Assembly (NCBI GenBank): GCA_030627155.1
Contig: DAOUSP010000073.1
Span: 1-6,581 of the forward strand
Direction of reading: 5' to 3'
Source of the DNA: Candidatus Aminicenantota bacterium
GTDB taxonomy: Bacteria; Acidobacteriota; Aminicenantia; Aminicenantales; Aminicenantaceae
Length of the DNA: 6,581 nucleotides
Shown in pieces: positions 1 through 6,452 of this stretch. Position 1 is the first letter of the stretch. Each line of letters begins with the position of its first letter. Position numbers and translations under genes: made by a program. The notes below the pieces were generated by a model. It did not search any database. It had not been told where the DNA came from and worked only from the letters and a program-made list of their open reading frames with translations.

Positions 1-507
1 AGGAGAATAGAGTTTGTATTCACCGATTCCATGCTGCTGATAGAATATTAAATAGAAATATGGAGGAAGACCATACTGCTGTTCTCCTTTATAGTACCAG
101 AGTTCAAGAGGCCAGATGTCAGATTGGGTGGCAAATATCTGCCTTTCGAGCGGAGGACCAAGCAGAAGATAAAAATAACCCCGTTCTGTCTCGTGGCCCT
201 TCTTTGAAGTTCCATGGCCGAAATTCAAGTCTGCAAAACGCACACGGCTCATGTATTCTTTAAAAAATTCGTTTTCTTTGGTATCTGGAAGCGGATCTCT
301 CCTTGTCCAGAATAACTGAATAAACTTGTCTCTTTCCTGTGGGGTTTTTAGTTTTAGAAAAACATCTTTTTCAACTTTTGTGAGGATGGGGGATACAAGG
401 TTGAGCCATTCTTTATGACGGCTTGAGAGGTTTTCGCATCCATTTAAAGAATTTAAAGAAATAAAAGAAAAAAGAATTATTAATGCGATTTTTATAACAT
501 TCTTCAT
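1..507 (-). CDS. GWxTD-domain lipoprotein, N-terminal part (cut by left edge)
   Basis: This reading frame opens at the ATG whose complement is at 505-507 and stays open for 169 codons to base 1, so the C-terminus is outside the window. A GGAGAAG ribosome site (complement of 517-523) lies 9 nt before the ATG. The protein begins with a lipoprotein signal: basic MKNVIK, a hydrophobic stretch, then a lipobox-like LNGC with Cys24. The family signature follows: a TPQERDKFIQLFWTRRDP block (residues 55-72), NEFFKEY (79-85), RGYFYLLLGPP (109-119), ELWYY (135-139) and PPYFYLIFYQQ (148-158). These match the GWxTD domain, common in Acidobacteriota and Bacteroidota envelope proteins and of poorly known biochemical function. 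The naming motif is altered: GHETERG (104-110) stands where GWxTDRG is usual. The protein is likely anchored by lipid on the periplasmic side of a membrane. It is transcribed divergently from the receptor gene. The family call is firm; the function is unknown. Confidence 0.9.
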   Translation of the reverse strand, partial: MKNVIKIALIILFSFISLNSLNGCENLSSRHKEWLNLVSPILTKVEKDVFLKLKTPQERDKFIQLFWTRRDPLPDTKENEFFKEYMSRVRFADLNFGHGTSKKGHETERGYFYLLLGPPLERQIFATQSDIWPLELWYYKGEQQYGLPPYFYLIFYQQHGIGEYKLYSP

Positions 508-530
508 CTGTAATCACTTCTCCATAAGAT

Positions 531-615
531 TGTCATCGCGGGCGAAGCGTGGCGATCTCATAATGATTCACCAAACACATGAGATTGCCATGTCGCCTCG
601 CTCCTCGCAACTACG
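531..615. repeat. Imperfect inverted repeat, REP-like dispersed element
   Basis: The left arm (531-561) contains ATCGCGGGCGAAGCG and GGCGATCTCAT. The right arm (579-615) contains ATGAGATTGCCATG and GCTCCTCGCAACTACG. The right arm's reverse complement matches the left arm with several mismatches and small gaps, giving a long stem with a loop of about 17 nt. It stands out as a GC-rich island in AT-rich surroundings. The words GCGAGGAGCG and GGCAATCTCAT, read on the minus strand, resemble a class of short palindromic intergenic repeats seen in many bacterial genomes. That resemblance is from memory; copy number cannot be judged from one window. It sits just upstream of the GWxTD gene start, so it is not that gene's terminator. 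Confidence 0.55.
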
Positions 616-761
616 TCTGCACTAACCTCGACTCGTAAATAATCCAGGTTCTTTTATTTAAAATACCAAAACACAATTAAAGTTGCAATCAAGAAACTGT
701 GGGAGTAAATAAAAAGAAAATTGCAAAGAAACCTTCAGAGGAAATTCCAGAAAATAAATTC

Positions 762-787
762 AATTAATTGGATTTATCCAAATTAAT
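762..787. promoter_or_regulatory. Palindromic site, possible activator-binding site
   Basis: TTGGAT (768-773) and ATCCAA (776-781) form a perfect inverted repeat around a TT centre. The symmetry extends outward through ATTAATT-like flanks, with one base of offset. A further AATGGATAA half-site-like word follows at 786-792. Its centre lies about 90 bp upstream of the GG of the sigma-54-type promoter at 866, within the range where enhancer-binding activators usually bind. The dyad symmetry is seen directly; a role in binding a regulator is inferred. Chance symmetry in AT-rich DNA is a real alternative. Confidence 0.3.
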
Positions 788-863
788 GGATAAAAAAGGG
801 GTGAATCTTTAAAAAGAATATGTGCAACTTATTGAAATCAATAAAAATCCACTTAAGCTATTT

Positions 864-880
864 TTGGCATGAATATTGCT
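864..880 (+). promoter_or_regulatory. Sigma-54 (RpoN) type -24/-12 promoter for the receptor gene
   Basis: The segment TTGGCATGAATATTGCT agrees with the RpoN consensus YTGGCACGRNNNTTGCW at every defined position except one (T for C at 870). The invariant GG (866-867) and GC (878-879) are exactly 10 nt apart. Transcription would begin near 891, giving a leader of about 195 nt before the receptor ATG at 1086. It points toward the receptor, and no other gene lies between. Sigma-54 promoters need an ATP-dependent enhancer-binding activator, so the receptor would be expressed only on a specific signal. The match is seen in the sequence; activity is inferred. Confidence 0.6.
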
Positions 881-1002
881 TTATATAACAATATCAAAAA
901 GTTAAGAATTAATTTAAGAATAGATTTACTTTTAAAGGTGGAATTCATAAAATAATTGAATTAGTCTGAATGAGTGAAAAGACTTACAATTGTATATATT
1001 TT

Positions 1003-1059
1003 ATGCAGGAGGTGGTTACCAGGAAAAAATGAATGTATAAAAAGGGAATAAAGTATTAA
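1003..1059 (+). promoter_or_regulatory. Chain of tiny ORFs in the receptor leader, possible uORFs
   Basis: A strong Shine-Dalgarno-like AGGAGGTG (1007-1014) occurs about 70 nt before the receptor's true site. Around it lie three very short frames: ATG at 1003 (9 codons plus TGA at 1030-1032), ATG at 1029 (MNV, stop at 1038-1040), and ATG at 1033 (MYKKGIKY, stop at 1057-1059). The first two overlap as ATGA. AGGA at 1021-1024 is placed to serve the ATG at 1029. They could form a translated leader or a ribosome standby site, but chance is quite possible. Confidence 0.2.
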
Positions 1060-1085
1060 GTTTATTAACCAAAAAAGGAGGAAAA

Positions 1086-3815
1086 ATGAGATTTAAAGCA
1101 ATTGTATCATTTATCGCCATCCTCATATTGCTTTCTCCTCTTGCTTTTACTCAAAGTAAAGCGACGGGAGCGATTACTGGTGCTGTTCTTGACGAAAGCA
1201 GGGCTCCTCTTCCCGGAGTGACTGTAACGATATCAAGTCCGAAATTGATGGGCACGCGTTCTGCTGTAACGGATTACGAGGGAAAATATCGTTTTCCTGC
1301 TCTTCCCCCTGGAGTCTATTCTGTGAAAGCAGAACTTCTCGGCTTTGCGACCGTAATCCAGGAAAATGTTCGGCTGTCCACAACAACGAGCTTGACAGTA
1401 GATATAGTTCTCAAGCCAACAACTCTGGAAGAAGAAGTGACTGTTATTGCCAAAGCGCCTACTGTTGATGTGAAATCCACAGAAACCGCTTCAGTAACAC
1501 TCAGCGAGGACCTGTTAAAAAATGTGCCTTTCAGTAATTTTGCAATGGACATTATCAATCTGGCTCCTGGAATAACAAATGATGTGGCGTATGGAGCTTC
1601 AGATTCAACAGGAATTGCTTATCAGATTGATGGAGTAGATGTTTCTGACCCTGAGGCTGGTTCTGCATGGGTTTTCAATGACCCTAACATTATTGAGGAA
1701 GTTAAGGTTATGGCACTCGGTTTGCCTGCAGAGTATGGTAACTTTACAGGTGTTGTTTTTAACCAGGTAACAAAGTCAGGCGGAAATGAATTTTCAGGTT
1801 TCTTACACGCTATACTTCAGGGAAAAGCGGAAGACGGGAAGTTCTGGCAGGCTAACAATAATAGTGCTTATATTGACGATTTTCCGGAGCTGACACCCCC
1901 CGCACAGGCAATAACCGATTTTGCTGCAAATATTGGAGGCCCCATTCTGAGAGACAAAATATGGTTTTTTCTTGGTGGTCAGTACTACAATTCGAAAAAT
2001 TATCCTACGGGATTTCCTGATCCAAGAGAATATAAACAGCCAAGAGGTTTTTTGAAAATAACGGCTCAATTGGCTCCTTCAACCAACATTAACTCTTTTG
2101 TGGAAGTGGATATTTATAATGGTATCAACCGAGGTGGGAGTGCGACAACACATCCGGATGCGTGCGTTGATCAAAAGTCACCGGATCTCATTGGAAACTT
2201 TTCCTTGACTCACATTATCAACGAAAAGACTTTTTTTGATTTTAAGGCGGCGTTCTTCCACGGTTACTATTATCTTGATCCAGAAGTTGGCCCAGATATA
2301 AATGCTCACTATGATATAAATGATAATATGCTCTATGACAGCGCTGGTTATTATTTCTATGCGGACCGTGACAGAATTCAGGCAAATAGCAGTCTGACCC
2401 ATTATGCAGAAGATTTTCTTGGTGGTGATCATGACTTCAAATTCGGGGGGGAATTTGAGTACGGTAAGGTACGGAACAGGTTTGGTTATACAGGCCAGAA
2501 CAACAGGTATTATGTAGATTATACAGGCTATGGGTACACAGGAAATTATCTTGCTTATCAGTATGAAGGTTATGACACGAATACTCGGTATAAACGGCTC
2601 GAAGGATTTGCCCAGGATTCCTGGAAAGTCTCTGAGCGATTGAATATCAATCTTGGTGTGCGTTTAACAAAAGGATGGGGTACAATTAAAGATGTTTCAG
2701 GCACTGTTTACTCTCCTTTCCGTGTGGCACCACGACTCGGTTTTACTTTTGATATTCTCGGAGATAAGACCACAATCTTCAAGGCTCATTACGGACAGTT
2801 TACAGAAGCCATGCTGTCGAGTTATCACGACCGTTTAAACCCGGCTTCTGCCTATAGTGACTTCGTAAGTTATTACTGGGATCTATGGGATAACAAATGG
2901 GTTGAATATGGAAGGACTGTGCACGAAGCTCTCTATTCTATTGACGATAATATCAAGCATCCTTACATGGATCAGATTACGGTTGGCATCGAACGAGAAG
3001 TTTTCGAAGACGCATCTTTCTCTGCGACTTTCATCTACCGAAATTGGAAAAACATTATAGGACGAATTGATACACTTGCTGAATATTCACCTATCGATGT
3101 TTACGTAGAGGATATCAATAAGACTTTCACAATTTACGAACGGGACAACCCAAATGAACACGCATATGTACTGAAAAACATAGAGAAAGGAGACCCCTGG
3201 ATAGATGTTGACCCGTACCGTAAGTACATGGCGATAGAGTTGCTGTTCAACAAGAGATTTTCCAATAACTGGCAGCTTCTTGCCTCTTATGTCTATTCTC
3301 AGGCAACGGGAAGCATGAATAACGAATTCGCAGATGACATTGGCTGGGGTGGCTCGACTGACGACCCTAACTTCTGGATAAATTCGGATGGCAATTCCAC
3401 TTACGACCCCACTCACATGCTGAAGATACAGGGAAGCTACGTCTTTCCTCTAGGAATTCAGCTCAACGCCCATTTCCATGCAATCACAGGAAATGCCTGG
3501 ACTCAAAGGTTCAGGACATCAAGGCTTAACCAGGGGAGAGTTACATTCCTTACAGAAAAGCGCGGTTCAAATCATTATGATATTCAAAAGATTCTTGACT
3601 TGAGGCTAGAGAAAAGCTTCACGCTTGCTGAGAAATACCGATTAGGCCTGATGCTTGATGTTTTCAACGTTTTCAATGCAGATACAATCACTTCTTGGGG
3701 AACACGCATTGGATACGATTGGACACCTGGAGATTATCCTTCCACAGATGGGCATAACCTGCTCGGAATACTAAGGCCCAGACAGGCACGAATCGGAGTT
3801 CGCTTCTCGTTCTGA
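1086..3815 (+). CDS. TonB-dependent receptor, Oar-like, with carboxypeptidase-regulatory domain
   Basis: This 909-residue outer-membrane protein should import a substrate that is too large or scarce for porins, powered by TonB-ExbBD. A signal peptide covers roughly residues 1-22. Residues 28-110 form a CarboxypepD_reg/CNA-B-like domain (GAITGAVLDESRAPLPGVTV, then YEGKYRFPALPPGVYSV). EEEVTVIAKAP (115-125) marks the TonB-box-like junction. The plug follows, with YQIDGVDVSDP (179-189) and EYGNFTGVVFNQVTKSGG (216-233). A Tyr-rich beta-barrel fills the rest: ANIGGPILRDKIWFFLGGQY (281-300) is a family hallmark, and the end LDVFNVFNA...RPRQARIGVRFSF closes with the terminal Phe expected for BAM-assembled barrels. 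The start is set by AGGAGG at 1076-1081. The sequence is intact, and only one Cys (360) is present in the mature protein. It is probably monocistronic: a sigma-54-type promoter lies upstream and an intrinsic terminator downstream. The substrate cannot be named. The neighbouring sulfatase-fold gene is only a weak hint of glycan or anionic ester use. Confidence 0.96.
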   Translation: MRFKAIVSFIAILILLSPLAFTQSKATGAITGAVLDESRAPLPGVTVTISSPKLMGTRSAVTDYEGKYRFPALPPGVYSVKAELLGFATVIQENVRLSTTTSLTVDIVLKPTTLEEEVTVIAKAPTVDVKSTETASVTLSEDLLKNVPFSNFAMDIINLAPGITNDVAYGASDSTGIAYQIDGVDVSDPEAGSAWVFNDPNIIEEVKVMALGLPAEYGNFTGVVFNQVTKSGGNEFSGFLHAILQGKAEDGKFWQANNNSAYIDDFPELTPPAQAITDFAANIGGPILRDKIWFFLGGQYYNSKNYPTGFPDPREYKQPRGFLKITAQLAPSTNINSFVEVDIYNGINRGGSATTHPDACVDQKSPDLIGNFSLTHIINEKTFFDFKAAFFHGYYYLDPEVGPDINAHYDINDNMLYDSAGYYFYADRDRIQANSSLTHYAEDFLGGDHDFKFGGEFEYGKVRNRFGYTGQNNRYYVDYTGYGYTGNYLAYQYEGYDTNTRYKRLEGFAQDSWKVSERLNINLGVRLTKGWGTIKDVSGTVYSPFRVAPRLGFTFDILGDKTTIFKAHYGQFTEAMLSSYHDRLNPASAYSDFVSYYWDLWDNKWVEYGRTVHEALYSIDDNIKHPYMDQITVGIEREVFEDASFSATFIYRNWKNIIGRIDTLAEYSPIDVYVEDINKTFTIYERDNPNEHAYVLKNIEKGDPWIDVDPYRKYMAIELLFNKRFSNNWQLLASYVYSQATGSMNNEFADDIGWGGSTDDPNFWINSDGNSTYDPTHMLKIQGSYVFPLGIQLNAHFHAITGNAWTQRFRTSRLNQGRVTFLTEKRGSNHYDIQKILDLRLEKSFTLAEKYRLGLMLDVFNVFNADTITSWGTRIGYDWTPGDYPSTDGHNLLGILRPRQARIGVRFSF

Positions 3816-3835
3816 TACTCGTCGGTTTAGTCTAC

Positions 3836-3870
3836 AAAAGGGTGGCGGAATTTTCCGTCACCCTTTTTTT
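3836..3870 (+). terminator. Intrinsic (rho-independent) terminator of the receptor gene
   Basis: GGGTGGCGGAA (3840-3850) pairs with TTCCGTCACCC (3853-3863), giving an 11-bp stem with one G-U pair. In practice the innermost pairs would open to leave a small T-rich loop. Seven T residues (3864-3870) follow, and four A residues precede the stem. It begins 21 nt after the receptor stop codon. The A-tract and T-tract may let it also work weakly from the other strand, but no converging gene is present. The downstream gap (3871-4055) holds no visible gene. Confidence 0.93.
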
Positions 3871-4032
3871 GTTTTCTTTCAGTGATGCTGCTGCGTTACA
3901 GCCCATTCCATTAAATTCATATTTTTCTCTTCTTCTTATTTTCTACTCAGGTATCCATTTTTGTGATAAGCCGAATGGAAAAAGGCGAGAAAAACATTGG
4001 GAGAATTCCTGTACTTTTTAAAGCTTGTTTAT

Positions 4033-4038
4033 TATGAT
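4033..4038 (+). promoter_or_regulatory. Possible -10 box (TATGAT) close to the sulfatase-TPR start
   Basis: TATGAT differs from the TATAAT consensus by one base and lies in an AT-rich run just before the ATG at 4056. A start near 4045 would leave a leader of only about 11 nt, which fits the absence of a Shine-Dalgarno sequence. The matching -35 region (around 4010-4015, TGTACT) is poor. The call rests on one short box and is weak. Confidence 0.25.
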
Positions 4039-4055
4039 AAAATAATTAAAAAAGT

Positions 4056-6374
4056 ATGAAAAGAAAGCGGATTATTGTTTTTTGTCTTGCAGTCTTGGTA
4101 ATTTTTTCTGCAGCCCTCTATTTACTTAGATTTCGGAAAGAGGGATTTGCGGGATTAAGGGGGAAAAAAGACCTTAATTTCATCCTGATTACTGTGGACA
4201 CACTCCGGGCGGACCGTATCCATTGTTACGGTTTTCCCCTTGTTGAAACGCCCACCATGGACCTCTTTGCGTCCAGAGGTGTGCTCTTTGAGCAGTGCAT
4301 TGCCCAGACGCCTCTCACGCTGCCTTCCCACGCGTCCATTTTGACGGGGACCCATCCTCTTTTCCATGGAGTCAGGGATAATGGCGGGTTTATTGTCCCG
4401 CAGGAACTCATCACCATGGCCGAGGTCTTCAAGGATAGAAATTATCAGACTTCAGCCTTTGTCGCAGCCTATGTCCTGGATTCCAAGTGGGGATTGAACC
4501 AGGGGTTCGACACTTATTTTGACCAGTTCGATTTGAGCAAGTATAAATCCATCTCTCTCGGAAATGTTCAGCGCAGGGGTGATGAGGTTATCGATGAGGC
4601 TCTTCGCTGGCTTGACCTGCACAAGCAAGGAAGATTTTTCACCTGGATACATCTCTACGACCCGCACACGCCCTACGAACCTCCCTCTCCATTTAGGGAG
4701 AAATACCCCAACAGGCCTTACGTAGGAGAAATCGCCTATACGGATTCTCAGTTGGGAAGACTCTGGAATTATCTTGAAGAAAACAACCTCATCGATAACA
4801 CAATCCTTATCTTTGCCTCGGACCATGGAGAAAGCCTGGGGGAACACCAGGAGAGCACGCATGGATTTTTTATCTACCAGGAAGGGATCCATGTTCCCCT
4901 GATATTTGTCACACCTTTTAAGGATCTACATGGGATTCGACGGAAAGAGGTGGTCTCTCTTGTCGATATTATGCCCACAGTCTTGGAGATGGAAGAAATA
5001 CTCTTTCCTTCCCAGGTCCAGGGAAAAAGCCTTCTGCCTTTATTTTTCGATGAAGAGCGGAATGACGGAAATTTTGCCTATGCCGAAACCTACTATCCAC
5101 GGTTCCATTACGGCTGGAGTGAGTTAAAGAGTATCCAGGATGGAAGGTTTAAACTGATAATAGCGCCAGAACTGGAGTTATACAACCTAATCAGCGACCC
5201 TGATGAGCAGATAAACCTTTTTGCTTCCCATCCCGAAGAGACGAGAAGGCTCATGCGGATAGCCGAGCAGTTTATGAGTGAATCGAGTCAAGGATCCTTT
5301 GATATAGATTTTCGCCACATCGATGAAGAGACGCGTCAGAAACTTGCAGCCTTGGGATACATCGGGACCTTTACCGACCAGTCCTCTTTAGAGGGAAAAA
5401 GACTGGGCAATCCAAAGGAAAAAATCGTGGTTTTCAACCAGCTTTCGAAGTCCAAAGAGCTAATGCTGGAGGAAAAGTATGATGAAGCTGTTGCGTTGAT
5501 CAAAGGGATTATTACAGAAGATCCTGATGTTATTGATGCATACTTTACCATGGGAAACCTTTATTTTAAAAAACACGAGTTCAAAAACGCGCTGGACAGC
5601 TTTTTCAAAGTTCTCGAAAAAAGACCCAGCGATACCTTCAATATCATCAACATCGCCAATTGCTACATGGGTTTGGGAGAGATTGACGAAGCGGAGAAAT
5701 TTGTGTTGAGTATCATAGACTCGATTCTGCCGGATTCCCAACTGTATTACATCCTTGGTAATATCAAGAGTCTCAAGGAGGAACAGGATGAGGCCATCAA
5801 GTATTATAAAGAATGTTTGAGGCTCAATCCCTCCTCTGCATCCGGATACAACGCCCTCGGAGGGATTTATGTTGTCCAGAAACGATGGGCTGATGCGGAG
5901 AAGTATCTTTTTAAGGCCCAGGAGCTCAATCCAAAAATAAGAAATCTTCATTACAATCTGGCTCTGATCCATGAAGAGAGGGGAGAATTAGTCAAAGCCG
6001 CTGAAGAATATAAGGTAGAACTGGAAAACATCCCCCACAACTTTAAGGCATGCTTCAACCTTTCCCGCATATACCGGATCTTAGGGCAGGTGGAGGAAGA
6101 AGAAAAATATCTTAAGAAGACAATGGAGATAAACCCTGAATTTCCAATTAGTTATTTCTATTTAGCCAGAATCTTTCTTAACAGTGGGAGGGATTTTGAA
6201 AGAGCTGTTGAGCTTGTCAAAAAGGGAATCGAGCTGAAGCCCAAGAAAGAAGACCTCACATTAGGATATTTTCTTCTGGCAGATCTTTACAACCGCCTTG
6301 GAGACAACTGGAAATCAGAGGAATATGCCCGTAAGGGGAAGGCGCTTGCTCAAGAGGCCAGAGGAAAGCGCTGA
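4056..6374 (+). CDS. Membrane-anchored sulfatase-superfamily protein with C-terminal TPR repeats
   Basis: This 772-residue protein has a basic MKRKR start and one hydrophobic segment (about 6-24), so it is likely anchored in the inner membrane facing the periplasm. Residues 40-400 form the sulfatase/alkaline-phosphatase fold: LITVDTLRADRIHCYG (44-59, metal ligand Asp48), TPLTLPSHASILTG (85-98), HLYDPHTPYEPP (199-210), ASDHGESLGEH (254-264, metal ligands Asp256 and His257), THG (268-270), QGKSLLPLF (322-330) and GRFKLI (363-368). The CxPSR sulfatase motif reads T88-L-P-S-H92, so the Cys or Ser converted to formylglycine is missing. Thr is the nucleophile in relatives such as LtaS-type phosphoglycerol transferases, so a phosphoester or transfer reaction is as likely as sulfate removal. 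From about 461 to 768 there are eight or nine TPRs (for example 493-526, 561-594, 595-628), suggesting a partner-binding scaffold. An in-frame stop at 4047-4049 fixes this ATG as the first possible, yet no Shine-Dalgarno sequence precedes it. Architecture is sure; activity is not. Confidence 0.94.
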   Translation: MKRKRIIVFCLAVLVIFSAALYLLRFRKEGFAGLRGKKDLNFILITVDTLRADRIHCYGFPLVETPTMDLFASRGVLFEQCIAQTPLTLPSHASILTGTHPLFHGVRDNGGFIVPQELITMAEVFKDRNYQTSAFVAAYVLDSKWGLNQGFDTYFDQFDLSKYKSISLGNVQRRGDEVIDEALRWLDLHKQGRFFTWIHLYDPHTPYEPPSPFREKYPNRPYVGEIAYTDSQLGRLWNYLEENNLIDNTILIFASDHGESLGEHQESTHGFFIYQEGIHVPLIFVTPFKDLHGIRRKEVVSLVDIMPTVLEMEEILFPSQVQGKSLLPLFFDEERNDGNFAYAETYYPRFHYGWSELKSIQDGRFKLIIAPELELYNLISDPDEQINLFASHPEETRRLMRIAEQFMSESSQGSFDIDFRHIDEETRQKLAALGYIGTFTDQSSLEGKRLGNPKEKIVVFNQLSKSKELMLEEKYDEAVALIKGIITEDPDVIDAYFTMGNLYFKKHEFKNALDSFFKVLEKRPSDTFNIINIANCYMGLGEIDEAEKFVLSIIDSILPDSQLYYILGNIKSLKEEQDEAIKYYKECLRLNPSSASGYNALGGIYVVQKRWADAEKYLFKAQELNPKIRNLHYNLALIHEERGELVKAAEEYKVELENIPHNFKACFNLSRIYRILGQVEEEEKYLKKTMEINPEFPISYFYLARIFLNSGRDFERAVELVKKGIELKPKKEDLTLGYFLLADLYNRLGDNWKSEEYARKGKALAQEARGKR

Positions 6375-6396
6375 TTTCGATTCTGGGAATGAAAAG

Positions 6397-6424
6397 TTTG
6401 CAGGCCATGCATTTTTTGTATAAA
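6397..6424 (+). promoter_or_regulatory. Possible sigma-70-type promoter before the downstream lipoprotein gene
   Basis: TTTGCA (6397-6402) and TATAAA (6419-6424) are 16 nt apart in the 78-bp gap between the sulfatase-TPR stop and the next ATG. The -10 box matches the consensus at five of six positions and the -35 box at four of six. No convincing terminator separates the two genes, so read-through from upstream is also possible. Confidence 0.35.
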
Positions 6425-6452
6425 TTAAAGGGGATCCAGGAAAGGAGATTCC

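Larger units (their letters stand above)
508..1085. other. AT-rich divergent intergenic region (578 bp), non-coding
   Basis: No credible protein gene is visible on either strand here. From the GWxTD-gene side it holds that gene's ribosome site (517-523), a GC-richer inverted repeat (531-615), a very AT-rich stretch with a palindrome (762-787), a sigma-54-type promoter (864-880), a direct repeat of TTAAGAAT (902-909 and 914-921, 12 nt apart), and the leader of the receptor gene. The receptor's ribosome site AGGAGG is at 1076-1081, 4 nt before its ATG. The length is generous for a simple promoter gap and fits a region that binds an activator. No convincing promoter was recognised for the minus-strand gene. 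Confidence 0.75.

Noticed and set aside
60..263. Plus-strand 67-codon ORF
   Set aside because: It lies opposite the GWxTD coding frame, which has a clear family match, lipoprotein signal and ribosome site; the plus-strand translation resembles nothing.
902..921. Direct repeat TTAAGAAT, 12 nt apart
   Set aside because: It is exact, but short and in AT-rich sequence just downstream of the inferred transcription start; not enough to call a regulatory site.
956..1000. Possible sigma-70 promoter (TTGAAT at 956-961; TACAAT at 985-990 or TATATT at 995-1000)
   Set aside because: The -10-like boxes are fair, but spacing to TTGAAT is too long (23 nt or more) and no other good -35 box is present; such matches are expected in AT-rich DNA. 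The sigma-54 match is much stronger.
3871..4055. Possible small gene in the gap before the sulfatase-TPR gene
   Set aside because: No frame has both a start with a ribosome site and a plausible length; only the short GCTG/CAGC dyad near 3888-3902 was noted, and it is too small to mean much.
4452..4892. Minus-strand 146-codon ORF inside the sulfatase domain
   Set aside because: It is antisense to well-conserved sulfatase motifs and its product shows no recognisable domain; a shadow of the real frame.
5460..5972. Minus-strand 170-codon ORF inside the TPR region
   Set aside because: It is antisense to clear TPR repeats, and no family features are visible in its translation.
6391..6418. Possible terminator after the sulfatase-TPR gene (T-run at 6412-6417)
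   Set aside because: The stem before the T-run is only about four base pairs (TGCA/TGCA) with weak extension, far poorer than the terminator at 3836-3870.
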